A stretch of DNA of 64,000 nucleotides from Rhizophagus irregularis (lineage: Eukaryota > Glomeromycota > Glomeromycetes > Glomerales > Glomeraceae), in contig NC_089444.1 of NCBI RefSeq assembly GCF_026210795.1, positions 248,001 to 312,000 on the forward strand. The letters run 5' to 3'. The first letter of the stretch is position 1. Each line of letters begins with the position of its first letter. The position numbers were made by a program, and so were the translations under genes. Below, one piece after another: positions 36,675 through 49,379 of the stretch. A model generated the notes under the pieces. The model was not told where the DNA came from. It worked only from the letters and a program-made list of their open reading frames with translations, and made no database searches.

Positions 36675-37305
36675 ATGCCAGGTACTATGAACTATTCACA
36701 CTTCATAATATATTAACTGACCTCTTTTGACATTTTATTTGATTAAATATATAGTTAAACACAAGGAAAACAAACCAATAAAAAAGGTAGCGTGGAGTGA
36801 AGAAGATGAAGTGAGTATTTTTCTCCAGTTGCGAAAGAAATCGCGTATTTAATCTATTTAATCAGTATTTAATCTAACATTTCATCCTTTGTAATATAGG
36901 AACATCGCCAGAAACTCATCAAATGTGCCGAGAGATATGCTGAAGCTCGACAAAAAGTTCTATCTATTCCGGGCACCTCAGTCATCGAAGACATCCAATA
37001 TGCGATGTCTCTTATCTACGAGGAATATAAGGCCAATACCTGGCCAGATAAATTCAAACAAAAATATGATTTATCACTTGCAGAATCTCCAATAAAGTAA
37101 GATCAATCGTCTTTTTGTTTTGTCTTTTTACTTTACTTAAATTTGTATATTTACTAGGGAAGCTTTAGTTGCGGCCAGAATCCTGGAAGAATATTCAGAT
37201 TTAACAACAGTTTTACATCAAGATCTTAATTACGATTGGTACTGGGCCGTTAATGAAACTGGAGAAATTCTTGATAAGGCTATAGGATATGATGATCATC
37301 TTTAA
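36675..37305 (+). CDS. Small four-exon gene, 135 residues, unrecognised
   Basis: Exons 36675-36681, 36755-36810, 36900-37096 and 37158-37305 join in frame through three GT-AG introns (73, 89 and 61 nt) to a single stop. The first exon is only seven bases (ATGCCAG), which hides the gene from simple frame scanning. The protein begins MPVKHKENKPIKKVAWSEED, with a basic stretch and a Trp-Ser-Glu-Glu-Asp that recalls the start of a Myb/SANT helix but lacks the later tryptophans. It continues with helical KLIKCAERYAEARQKVL and ends YWAVNETGEILDKAIGYDDH. Codon use is less AT-biased than surrounding DNA, which supports coding. Function unknown. Confidence 0.65.
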
Positions 37306-37899
37306 GAACGCGACTCTATGGAAGGTTTGTACACAAAAAAGTGTATATCAATCGATTCTAACACTAAAATAACAACATATTAACAAGGCTATTATATCAA
37401 CAATTAGTTGATGATAAATAAGTCTATGGTGTTTATACGTCATCACCCGTGCCTCCACAACATGAATATAATAATATAAGGATATTGAAAAAGTACAAAT
37501 ACTATTTTTAACTTTTGATTACTCGTAATTAATTTATAATAAATAAAAATTAATTGCAATTTGGGTAGTTTTTTACTAGTGTATTCCTGCGATAGAACAT
37601 TAATTCAATATATGAATTAAAGTCAAAAGAAGTGCACCCTCATGATGAACCGCAATATTAAGAAGTCATTTTTTTTATTCATTTTTTTTAGCCGGTCGTC
37701 CCTTTCTCATGTATTACTTTACAAAAATATAATAAAGATTTTATTTCGAATTTTTTAAAGATGTATGTATTTACAAGTGATATTAATTTGCTTTCGTATT
37801 CTACTAACATAGCTTCTTCGCAGGAAGAAATATTTTAGAATTAACAGATATGAAAAAAAAAGTAATACATTTAATGAAAAATAATGAAAAACACCCTAA
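37306..37899. other. Intergenic, no gene seen
   Basis: AT-rich 3' flank of the four-exon gene; nothing further recognised. Confidence 0.4.
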
Positions 37900-38130
37900 T
37901 TCCTTTGGAATCACCACCAGCGTAGTTATTCTGATAGTGATATTAATTACGCAAATAATAATGGTGGCTTTCGATCATCTCGTGATCTGAAGAAACCAAC
38001 TCGGCGCCATGCTAGTAAGCTAGAGGAGATCTCATATAATACATATAATACAAATTTTTATAATACACGTCATGCGAAGCGCCTGGGTCCAAATAATTTA
38101 GCCGCTATATTGATTTTGTTTGATTTATGA
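37900..38130 (+). pseudogene. 3' coding fragment, low-complexity Asn/Arg-rich
   Basis: An open frame from a stop at 37897 to the stop at 38128 reads NHHQRSYSDSDINYANNNGG, then SSRDLKKPTRRHASKLEE and ARHAKRLGPNNL-like sequence (TRHAKRLGPNNL). It has coding-like composition with Arg/Lys and Asn clusters, and no start or upstream exon was found. It may be the C-terminal scrap of a gag-like or nucleic-acid-binding protein; I cannot name it. Confidence 0.35.
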
Positions 38131-39389
38131 GAATAGAGATGGGGATGGGAATGGGAATGATCGTATGGAGTACAAAGTTTCAGAACTTCTGATTCAGTAT
38201 TTTAAAAAAAAATCATCAATTTTTAATCAATTTAAATAAACTATACTTAATCTAACATTCAAAATTTAAAAATGGCACAAGAATATTAAAGATGTAAGTC
38301 ATGTAACTGTGTCATAAAAATCACGTGATATTCTTTGAAAAAATTGACTTCCATTAAAGTCTACCTAGAGATGAATTTTATTAAATAAGCAAAAATATAT
38401 CCATAATAAACCACTATGTTAACAAAATTTGCAGCAATATGTTAAAGTTATTTTAATACAATAAATAAATTATTTATTACTGCCAAATATTCTGTTTGTC
38501 TAGCTAAAATATTTTCCATCACATTTTTTTTAAAAAATGAATCCATTTCAATCTATCAAATCTTTGATGATGATCAAAAATTCATATTTAAGTTGGTGGA
38601 AATTATTGCTAATTTGATTACGATTATATTAAAATTTATGGCTACAATTTAATATACAATAATAAAAGCAAAGTGGAGTGATCAGTGATATGCATTTTGT
38701 CTCTAAAACTAAAGATCATATTTCAAATAGAAAAGCAGACAACTTTAAAAATATAATAAAAATAAAACTTTTAAAAGTATAGGAATTTCAAAATTCGGAT
38801 TTTCAAAATATGATTTTTGGAATTTTGTCACTTTTGGTTCGCTAACCAATCAAAATCATTTAGCTTAAGATCATTGATTTTCACGACTACGCTGTGAAAA
38901 TCTTGATATTCAAAGTTACCATGAAATAACTGATCACGGAACCGACCATAAACTTTTTTAATATATTTTTTTAGCCAATAATGATGGACTTTTATTCTTA
39001 TGATGATAGACTTTTCACCCATCTTTTAAATAAACATATCATCTATGAGAATAACTAACAAGTTATAATGGCAATATTACTTAGTAATTACAAGTACAAA
39101 TAAAGAAAATCAAGTCAGATTTTAAATTTTTTTTTGACTAAACTCTTTTAATAAAACAGGGAGCACGCATTACAATCTAAAAAGATAAAAATTTTCTTTT
39201 TTAATTTATTAACTTTATTAAATTATATCATCACAACACACATATTATAGCAATACAATGGTTTGCATTTTATACAACTGTATATAATATAATTACCTAT
39301 ATATTAAAATTAATCAAATTAGAATTTTACATATGCATTTAATCTTCAGATTATTTGAACATATAGCATCTTTATCTTATTACTTTTAG
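38131..39389. other. Intergenic, no gene seen
   Basis: AT-rich. The minus frame 39022-38828 ends DLKLNDFDWLANQK and might be an exon scrap, but has no partner exon. Confidence 0.4.
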
Positions 39390-40110
39390 ATGATTGGTTA
39401 ACCAAATCCATATGCTCTATCAACTTTTTTCCTCCCCATTTTCTAAATCCGGTGATCATGGGACATATCCATATTCCTTAATTTAATAATATTTATATCC
39501 GATTCATTACCTTCTTATTTATATACTCTAGTATTACAATTTACCGCATCCATATAGAATAAGTTTTATTTCAAACCATTGAGTATAATTTTAAATTTAT
39601 AGATAAGTTGTTTTCTCTCATTTCTTTAACTCTTGATTTCGCTAACGCTTCTTTAAATTTTTCTTCATTTTTGAAAACAGGATCATATTCCTAACTTTAT
39701 TTATTATACATAGTTTAATAAAACTTGAGTTATGCCTGTAGCTAAATCTTCGTAATTCATTTACTGATTCTGCACTCAAAATATTGTCTACTTCTTCATG
39801 TACTGTATCTCTCTTATTAATTGCCATTGATCTCTTTTTGCACGTTTCGATTTTGGTACCATTATAACAGCAAACGTAATTATTACCAATAACTATTCCG
39901 AATTCTACTAATTTGCAAATTCCTCTAATAGACCTATTTAGTATTTCCGTTCTAACTATCTGATACTTGAATCATTTTTGATTTTAAATCAATTTATCTA
40001 CTCTTAACTTACTTAACTTATTTATTAAATCCTCATCTTTTCAAAACTTGGGAACATCAAACAAAAAAATATTGCACAATTTTTGTTATGGATCATGTAA
40101 TGGAGGAGTC
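39390..40110 (-). mobile_element. Decayed LINE ORF2 remnant
   Basis: Minus-strand translation of about 39400-39450 gives ITGFRKWGGKK, which parallels IITGGFRNWRKK in the LINE at 34750. Further fragments (KTIETCKKRSMAINK-like sequence near 39840, NIFLFDVPKF near 40050, which parallels DLFIFNFKKEF) follow in the order expected for the same ORF, broken by stops and frame changes. It is an older relative of the LINE at 33.7-36.3 kb. Confidence 0.6.
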
Positions 40111-40223
40111 ATTACATGTCTATCACCATCCTTTCCTTTTTAAAAAAAAATGATAATTAGCAAAAAAAAATTAAATAAAAAAAATTATGAAATAAGAAAA
40201 ATAATATGAAAATTGGTGCTTAC

Positions 40224-40946
40224 TATAGTATCAAGTGCCTCGGCAAGCCCGACCTGAACCTAAAAAAATGAAAAAAAAATTAGTAAAAAATGTCTAAATA
40301 AAACAAAATCATGAAACAAAAGAAAAATATAAAAATCGATTCTTACTGTTATAGTACAGCAATTCGACGAACCTGATCTTGGTCCTATTAAAAAAAGATG
40401 AAAAAAAATAATTAGTGAAATAAAAAAATTTTGGTGCTTACTGTTGTACTGCAGCAGTAAGAGTGACATCCGATTCGTGAGCTCCCGACCCTAAGAGATG
40501 AAAAAAAAATTTTTTTTTAAAAAAAACCATAGAAAAAAAAAATCAAAAGTTATAAAATTGAAGCTTACAATAGTACTGCAGCACCGAGCTGAACCTAAAG
40601 AAAAAGATAAAAAAAATATAATTTAGTAAAAGAAATTAAATAAAAAAAAAATTATGAAATGAGAAAACCGAAATTTGGCGCTTACCATGGTACTACAGGA
40701 TTAATACAGTATTAAGAGTGCTATCCAATCCGTGAACTCCTGACCCTAAGGGACGAAAAAAAATTTTTTTAATACATAAAATATGAAAATTAATAAAAAA
40801 AAATCAAAATATAGCTTATCGTAGTACCGCAGCACCGATTTGAACCTAAAAAAAAAATAATTGGTAAAAGAAATTATATAAAATAATTTGCGAAATGAAA
40901 AGAAATGCTTACCATAGTGCCCATAGTGCCGCAACGCTGATTTGGA
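40224..40946 (-). repeat. Tandem repeat with splice-site-like unit edges
   Basis: On the minus strand seven blocks (40259-40224, 40384-40347, 40490-40442, 40594-40569, 40745-40686, 40845-40820, 40946-40913) share a core like GGTGCTGCAGTACTA. Each is preceded by a pyrimidine tract and (T/C)AG, and six of seven are followed by GTAAG(A/C). The seventh has ATAAGC. Between them lie 75-110 bp AT-rich spacers that look like introns. Block lengths (36, 38, 49, 26, 60, 26, 34) are mostly not multiples of three, so a protein reading across all of them is not maintained. Confidence 0.6.
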
Positions 40947-41947
40947 CCTGAAAGATGAAAAAGAATTTTTTTTTTTTGTGAAAGGAATTAAAAATAATAT
41001 AAAATTCGGCACTAACCGCAGTAAAGCAAATTTTTTCTTGTAAAAAAAATTTTTTTTTCTTTATGTATTAACTTATAAATCAAATCAAGTATAATAATGT
41101 AATGAACAAAGACACAAAAGGAAAAGAAAATTAACAATCAATTACCATTACTTAAGACAAGTGAAGAGAAAAAAAAGACGTGTCAAATCTCAGCAGTACA
41201 TCCATATCATGTTGATCTACAGATCTTGGCCGACGCACTTGCCTTTCTAAAGTAAAAATAAAATAAAAAAAATGAATTGTCATCAGTATTATATACAAAA
41301 GTTAATATTAACTTTGAACATAGGTAATTAACAAACTATTATTTAATCTTTGTATAAAATTTTTATTACTTGAGTTTTATTTCCTTTGGTCATCTTTAAC
41401 AATTGCAACAACTAAAACATTTGAGTTTGCATCGCCGGATTTGAGTGGCTAGGAAATAGGAATTATTTAACAAGTATGGAAACATCCATTTACGGTATCT
41501 ATTTTTATTAATGGAGACTAAATATTTGTGAAAAATAAATAATTTTAATGAAATTAACCGTTCTTCGAACATAATTTCAGTACTTTGGCTAAATGAAATA
41601 GGATTAATAATGTACGACACTTTCGAATAATGACTTTATTTCTATGGTCAGTTACGATCTACATAGCAAAGAGTTTCGAAAAGTCAAAAGACTATCACTG
41701 TCAGTATTTTATGAAAAGCACCAGTCGAGATCACACGACTTTATAATGATTTGATTTGAACGGGTCTAATATGGTACCTCAATTTGCAAGATATTATGAA
41801 TTTAAAATTTGCTCAATTTGCTCAATTTATTTATGAAAAAATTTAAGATATATATATCAAAATATTTCTTAACAAAAAATATAAAATAAAACTGTATATG
41901 AATTAATGTAGTTTAATTCTAACGAACAATAAATCTTGTTGCTTAAT
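40947..41947. other. Intergenic, no gene seen
   Basis: A possible eighth block of the tandem repeat lies near 41013-41035, followed by AT-rich DNA with no supportable exon. Confidence 0.4.
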
Positions 41948-44900
41948 TTAAATCCTACAGTCTAAACAATCAGTAAAAGAATTAAGTGATCGAGATATAT
42001 AGACAGCCTGTGGATGAGTAGCTGATTGATTATTTTCATTTGATAAAAGATTCGCTTTTCTATATTCTTCTACTTCTTTGAATTGTTCTTCAATCTCATT
42101 ATTTTGAAATTGTAAAACTGATTCATATATTTCAAAAGAATTTGGTCTATTTTCTGGATTTGGGTCCCAACACTTTTTCATGAGATCAATATAATATTTT
42201 GGTGCTTCTAGTTCATCGATTTCAGGTCTAATTCCATTACAAATGCCTAATACCAAAAACTTATCATGTGGAAAATTAGCAAAAGGTTGTCTTCCGGTTG
42301 CTGTAAAATACATAATCATACCAAAACTATATATATCTGCCGCTTGAGTATAAGGCTTTCCCCTTAACACTTCAGGAGCTACATAAGGCATAACCCCATA
42401 AATTTTCATTTTATCTATATTATCAACTTCTCCACATAATCCCATATCTGAAATAGACAACATATTACAATCAAACATGCTTATGTCATTAATAAAAAAT
42501 AGTATATTTCCTGTATGTAAATCACGATGAACTATCTTTTTTTGATGAATCTCTTTAAGTCCATTACTAATATTATATAATGTATTTATTTTAGACAACC
42601 AAGAAAAATTTCTGTAATTTTTGCTCATCCAATTATTAAAGTTTCCACCTTCTGCATATTCAAGAACCATAATATATTCTTTAGTATTCGGATTTTGAGA
42701 TAATCCATATATTCTAAGAATATTGCTACCATAATTATTTACCGAATATTTTTTGATCTGTTAAACCATAAACAAAAATATTATTAATGTAAAAATAATA
42801 AATTAAATATATAAAGAAAATTACTATACCTCATTTAAAAATTCGTTAGTAATATTTAGTGAGTTATGTAAACATTTTAAAGCAACTTTTTTATTCGCCT
42901 GCTTTTTATCTGAATCATAATATGAAGGTCCATCTTTCCATACTGCTGCATATACCGTAGCAAAACCACCTTTATCTATTTCTTTAATATTGCAAAACTG
43001 ACTGTATGGTATCCAGTCAAATATAATATCATGGGATTCATTGATTTTTGATTTCATTTCTTGAATTAAATTATCAATTTTTTCATTTCCACTTATCCGA
43101 CTTTTTGTCATGTAATGTACATCATTAGAAACTATAATGTATCCTCTTGTAATTGGATTTTGCGATATTCCATATATTTTTTCATTTTTATTAATTAATA
43201 ATTGTTTAACCTATAATAAAAAAAAATTATTTCTATAATGATAAAAGAATTTGAATTAAATTTGTAGAGGAAGTACCTTGCTTAGAAACTCATCAATATT
43301 TTGTAAATTATGTGGACATTTTAAAGCAACTTCTTTATTTGATTCTCTGATATATTTCTTGTTGTTCCAAATGATTCCCCAATATAATGGGCCATCTATC
43401 CATTTTGCTGAATATACTGTAGAAAATTTATTTTCACTTACTTCTTTAAAGTCATTAAACTGATTGTATGGTATCCACTCAATTATAACATCAAATGGAT
43501 CATTGATTTCCATCTGCATTTTTTGAATAAAATTATCAATTTTTTCATTTCTACTGATCCAATTAAGTAAACCTTTTATTTGACATGATTTACACCATTT
43601 ATAAGACATATTTGTATATTTTTCGTTACATTTTTCACAATTTACATCTTGAAAAACTATAAGATAATCTTTCGTATTTGGATCTTGTGATACTCCGTAT
43701 ATCATACTATTATTAATAATTAAGGATTGTTTAACCTATATAATAAATAGGATTATAATTATTACGGTAAAAAGATTTAAATTAAATTATAAAGAAATTT
43801 CATACTTTGTTCAGAAATTCTTCGATATTTTGCAAATTATGTAAATATTTTAAAGCAAGTTCTTTATCTGATCCTCTTAAATATTTTTTATTTCTAATTT
43901 CCCAAAATAGTGGGCCATCTATCCATTTTGCTGAATATACCGTAGAAAATTTATCTTTGTTTACTTCTTTAATATTATTAAACTGATTGTATGGTATCCA
44001 CTCAAATACAATTTCAGATGGGTCATTAATTTCTATTTGTTTTTCTTGAATAAAATGATCGATTTTTTCATTTCCACTGGTCCAATTAAGTAAATCTTTA
44101 ATTTGACATGTTTTACACCATTTATAAGATATATTTGTATAATCTTTATCACATTTTTCGCAATGTATGTCTTGAATAATTATGATATAATAATTTGTAT
44201 TTGGATCTTGTGATATTCCGTATATCATATTATTTTTAATAATTAAGGATTGTTCAACCTATATAATAAAAAAGATCATTATTATAATAAAAAAGATTTA
44301 AATTAATTTATATGATAGAAAAATTTCATACTTTGCTTAGAAATTCATCAATATGTTGTATATTATGTGAATATTTTAAAATTACTTCAATATCTGATCT
44401 TCTTATATATTCTTTATTCCAAGTTTCCCAATATAATGGTCCATCTATCCATGTTGCTGAAAGACTATCTTCATTTGTTTCTTTAATGTTAGTAAACTGA
44501 TTGTATGGAATCCACTCAAAAACATTATTCCATGAGTAATTAATTTCTATTTGCTTTTCTTGAATAAAGTTATCAATTTTTTCATTTTCACTAGTCCAAT
44601 TAGTAAAATTTTTCCTTAAATAATTTATTGAACATTGTTTACACCATTTTTTATCTACATTTGTATAAACTTTACTACATTTTATACAATATTTTTTATC
44701 TATTTTTTCTTGAAAAGCTATTATATATTTTCCTGTATCTGGATTTTGAGATATTCCAAATACTTCAAAATTAATTGAATGTTTTTTGACCTATTATATA
44801 TAAAATAAATTAATATTAAAAAACACACATTAATTTTGTGTATAAATTACATACCTCATTTAAAAATTCATCAATAATTTGTAAATTATGTGGATATTTC

Positions 44901-46209
44901 AAAACAATTTCTATATCTGATCTTCTTACACATTTTTTATTCCAAGCATCCCAATATAAAGGACCATTTTTCCATTTTACTGAATATAATGTAAAAAAGT
45001 CATCTTTATTCAATTCTTTGATGTTAATAAACTGATTGTATGGTATCCATTCAAATATTTTATCATTGTAATCACTGATTTTTAGTTGCATGTTTTGAAT
45101 ATAATTATCAATTTTTTCATTTCTACTAGTCCAATTTGTAAAATTTTCTTTTAAACAATCTATTGAGCAATTTCTGCACCATCTATGATAATTACTTGAA
45201 TATAATTCATTACATTTTTTACAGTATACATCTTGAAAAACTATAATATAATCCATTGTATTTGGATTTCGAGATATTCCGTATATTATATTAATATTAA
45301 TTAAGAATTTAACCTATATAATATAATAAAAAGATTATTATTATGGTAAAAATATTTTATATGATAGAGAAATTTCATACTTTGTTTAGAAATTCATCAA
45401 TACTTTGTATATTATGCAAATATTTCAACACAACCCCAACATTTGATGTTCTTGTATATTTTTTATTCGAAGTTTCCCAATATAATGGTCCGTCCATCCA
45501 TATTGCTGAAAGACTATCTTCATTCATTTCATTAATGTCAGTAAACTGATTGTATGGAATCCACTCAAGTATATTATCCCGTTTGTTAATGATTTTTAAT
45601 TGTTTTACTTGAATAAAATTATCAATTTTCTCACTTCCACTACTAATCAAATTAGTTAAATCCTTAACTTTACATGATTTACACGATTCATACCATTTAT
45701 TCCATTTACGAGGTATAATGTATTTTTCACTACAAAATTTACAATATTTATCTTGAAAAACTATGATATAATCTTTTGTGTTTGGGTCTTGAGATATTCC
45801 AAATATCATGTTATTATTAACAATTAAGGATTGTTTGACCTATATAATAAAAAAGATTATTATACGGTAAAAAGTTCAAAAATTAATTTATAAAGAAATT
45901 TCATACGTTGTTTAGAAATTCATCAATACTTTGTATACTATATGAATATTTTAAACCAACTTTAAAATCTGATAATCTTATATATTTTTTATTCCAAATT
46001 TCCCAATATAATGGTCCATCCATCCATATTGCTGAAAGACTATCTTCATTCATTTCTTTAATGTTAGTAAACTGATTGTATGGAATCCACTTAAATACAA
46101 TATCAAATGGGCCATTAATTTCTATTTGTTTTTCTTGAATAAAGTTATCAATTTTTTCATTTCCACTTGTCCAATTAATAAAATTTTGTCTTAAATAATT
46201 TTGTTGGCA
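41948..46209 (-). CDS. Kinase gene D: seven tandem N-lobe exons and one C-lobe, 5' end missing
   Basis: Exons on the minus strand: 46209-45907 (partial), 45839-45381, 45313-44855, 44790-44332, 44258-43806, 43735-43277, 43210-42830 and 42757-41948. All introns are 64-73 nt, GT-AG and phase 0. Each upstream exon is a 151-153 codon module: YGISQDPNT, CxxC...KWCxxC, NWTSxNEKIDNFIQ, EWIPYNQF, then an N-lobe and DEFLNK. The six 5' modules lack the glycine-rich loop (for example KEVSENKFSTVYSAKW) yet keep the lysine of VALK. The seventh has DKGGFATVYAAVW and KVALKCL, and joins a complete C-lobe: HRDLHTGN, DMG, APEVLRGKPYT, DIYSFG, with tail YISRSLNSF. The exon 44790-44332 has no internal ATG at its start and is easily missed. 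Homology stops abruptly at 46210, so the true first exon is lost or displaced. Catalytically plausible kinase; partners and substrate unknown. Confidence 0.82.
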
Positions 46210-46672
46210 TAGCCTGTGTCCCGTAATGTAATAATATATAAAATATACATTTTCTATGAAAATAAGTTAATTTACTTAAGATAAAGATATAAAAAAAGAT
46301 AATAAAAATATACAAAATTAAGAAAAAAAAATTGACTAGTTTTCATATCTTAATATTAGAAATAAAAAATGACGAATACTTTTGCAAAGAGAAATCCTGT
46401 TTTGAATATATTAATTTTTTTATATGGAGTATATTTAGATATCAATTCAAAAATTGCGTGCACGATCTACGCCAACCTAGCATTATTTAACGCCAAATTG
46501 CAGCTTGCAGATCAATTATCGGAACATTAATCTAGAGAATTTTCCGATTTATGAGAAAAATGGTTAATTATTTGATTCAGAAAGTAACGTAATGCTCACA
46601 AGAAATTATGAAGTAGTCGGCTTATTTTACAGATCATATTATTTCGTACTGTTTAATTTTTAAAAATTTTAG
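46210..46672. other. Breakpoint upstream of kinase gene D
   Basis: Module homology ends inside the second Cys pair at 46209. The adjoining AT-rich DNA shows no related sequence and no clear transposon end. Confidence 0.45.
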
Positions 46673-47762
46673 GCAGATAAATATTTCCGACGAACTATTG
46701 TACAAAGATTATTAAAAGATAAAATAGTAGCTTTACGTAACAGGATAGATATATCTGATATTAAACATCAGATAAAAATCGAAAAACGAAGACTCATCAA
46801 ATGTTCATACAAAAAATATATCATATTTCGGGTTTTTAACTTTCAGTGTTCTTGGAAATGTTCTCAGCCAGCTGGCGTTGCACAAAACACAATAATATCA
46901 CGTGCGACCGATCACATTCCACGTGATCACAAATTTTACGCTCAATAAACCTAAAGTCCATAACAAACGCCTTGGAATTAAATACACCCGCACTATCAGA
47001 CGATACACAGATCCTCCTAATTACAAGAAATTCAGTCCACATGAAAAAGAGACTTATCGTAGGAGTAGACATTATCCGTAGTAAAAAACAAATAGAACGT
47101 TGGATCCGCATAACTTTGTCTCTGATGATAAGGTAGCCTGCCGTAAATAATAATTATTATATTTCGAATTAGTACAACCTAGGTGGGTTGTAATATTGTA
47201 AACGTAAGCTGTAATCGGTTGTAAATACTACGCTATTGTAGTTAGCTAAAACTATTTACGACAAGCTACACTATCTGACGATCAAGCCAATGAATTCCAC
47301 TCGAGGTGCACCAAAAGTTTACCCATCAAGGGTAAGGTCATCAAACAAATTCAACATTTATCTCGATTGTGTGAAGCTTAAGTTAAGCAAGTTCTATTGG
47401 ATTCGGAGAACGTAGTCTCAAATTTGAACGCAAACGACATAACACATCGTAGGACTGGCGTCTACAGAACGAATAATTTACGTCACCACGAGCCATATTT
47501 CATTATGCATCACAATACTGTTCCTCCTCCTCCAGCGATTGTTGAAGATTTGACTCCTTATATTCCAAGAAACTATACACTTTCGTGGTCCAATCAAGCG
47601 GATACAGTACTTACGCATCCAAATGTAGTATTTATGAAACGCAGAACTCCTCCGTCTTTCGATGACGAATCTCCTTCTTCCTCTTTAAATCCACAAACAC
47701 CGAACAAATCTCGACAGATTGGTCCAGATTCACCTTTAACACCGTCTACTTTTCAATCTTAA
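46673..47762 (+). pseudogene. Decayed multi-segment gene, unrecognised
   Basis: After an acceptor (TTTTAG, 46672) a frame reads ADKYFRRTIVQRLLKDKIVA and continues to HIPRDHKFYAQ. It changes frame near 46940 into NKPKVHNKRLGIKYTRTIRR and YKKFSPHEKETYRRSRHYP (stop 47084). From 47264 a third open segment (LSDDQANEFHSRCTKSLPIK, then KQIQHLSRLCEA, TAA at 47379, then KQVLLDSENVVSNLNA) runs to 47762 and ends in a Pro/Ser/Thr-rich tail (TPPSFDDESPSSSLNPQTP). Segments are less AT-rich than the flanks. The apparent start at 47397 is TTG. Basic, Arg-rich composition suggests a nucleic-acid-binding protein of a mobile element, but I cannot name the family. Confidence 0.45.
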
Positions 47763-49379
47763 AAAAAAATACCACAGTTTTTTTAATTCAGTAGGACCAT
47801 TCCATGCCTGACAGTATTTACGCATGGTACCAATGATGAAAGGTCAATACGTCCCGGTATAAACATTTAACGTTTTCTTTTTTATTAGTTAATGTTTTTT
47901 TGTTTAGTTAGCTTCTTTTTGACGAAGGGTGGGCTACGAGCGATTTTAATTGATTATAGTTTGTAGTGTTTTAGCAACAATATATTTTTACCTCTTGTTT
48001 TTTGACCTACAAGTAATTAATCCTATCCAACAGATCATCTGACATTTCTGATCTCCTTATGTTTACTGCGTGGCACAGTACGTAGCGCAGTCAATATGTA
48101 TTAATAAATTCATAACCGAGTCAGCAGCCAAATTTGAGGTAACACAACCCAATTTTATTGTAATCGTAAGTAATTTTTTTTTAAATTAAATCTTAACGAT
48201 TATATTAATAACTTTATGAATAAAATTTTACGGAAATATATCAAATCATCGATTCCTATTTAAAAATTACGTTTCGTATAGAATAAATAATAGTTATTAA
48301 TTATATTTATAATCAAATTGGTATTTAATCTATAAAATGATCGATAATACACTAATACACGCAATTAATAATTTTTATTTACGAACATAAAAATTTCGAA
48401 TAAAAAATTATTTTGAAAGCTTTGTTGAGGCGTATGAACATTTTCTTGGGAAATGATCGAACATTTAAACAATGCAAGCCATTTATACTAAAATTGGCAA
48501 CATTTTCATTTGAAGCCCAACAAATGTGGCTGACAATTTTACATTAACTAATCGATTGATTTAATTCGCTCGCAGCATGTTTATAATATAAATACAATTT
48601 AAGATGGTCATCAAAAAGTATAAAGACGGTGTCTAATTGATAATAATTAAATACTGTTAATTGATTAATTTTATTTTAAATAAATCAGTTTTTCAATGTC
48701 ATTTCAATGAAATCATCAATAGTTTATTAAAATAGAAATTAGCCATAATTAAATAATTAACTATTCTTATAAAAAAAGCCATGAGGGTTAATGTTATTAC
48801 GTGGCTTGGTTAATTACTATAAGCCTTAAAAGATAAAATTTTTTCTCTTAATCAATTGAATTCTGTATTGATAATTTGATAACTTCTCGTATTCATGAGA
48901 ATATAGGTAAAATTCAAATATATTTAATTTGAAAATTAAGTAAATTAAGTAATATTTTAAACCTTTTGAAAATAGAATTTATCGATCAAATCTTGGACCA
49001 CGCACGATTAATTGGTCACGTGTAATAGATTGATTGGCTATATATGTGTACTTGTACTAAAATAGCCATATTGAGGCTAATCAAAAGATTATAAGCCTTG
49101 CGTTATGTTTTTTGTTGAACGAGATGGCTTAGTAAAAATATTAGTAATTATAAAGTTTGTTTCGCTTTAATTAACTTCATATGATTATTATTAAATTTAT
49201 TAAATTTCCGATTAGAAAGATGCATAGCATGAATTGCCATCATAAGCCCATATTAAAAATAAACGATTAATATTCATACAAGAGTTGAGAATGGAATAAT
49301 CCAAAAATTTCTTATAAATACACATTCTCATAGACTTAGACTTACTATTGATACGATTGTAGAAAAAAAAAAACAAAAA
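47763..49379. other. Intergenic, no gene seen
   Basis: AT-rich. Upstream flank of the secreted-protein gene at its right end. Confidence 0.4.
49311..49320 (+). promoter_or_regulatory. TATA-like element of the secreted-protein gene
   Basis: CTTATAAATA lies about 65 bp before the ATG at 49380, a usual promoter-to-start distance. Confidence 0.3.

Noticed and set aside
46836-47111. 91-codon minus-strand frame
   Set aside because: The plus strand of the same stretch reads as Arg/Lys-rich coding sequence with better composition, so this is antisense to a decayed gene.
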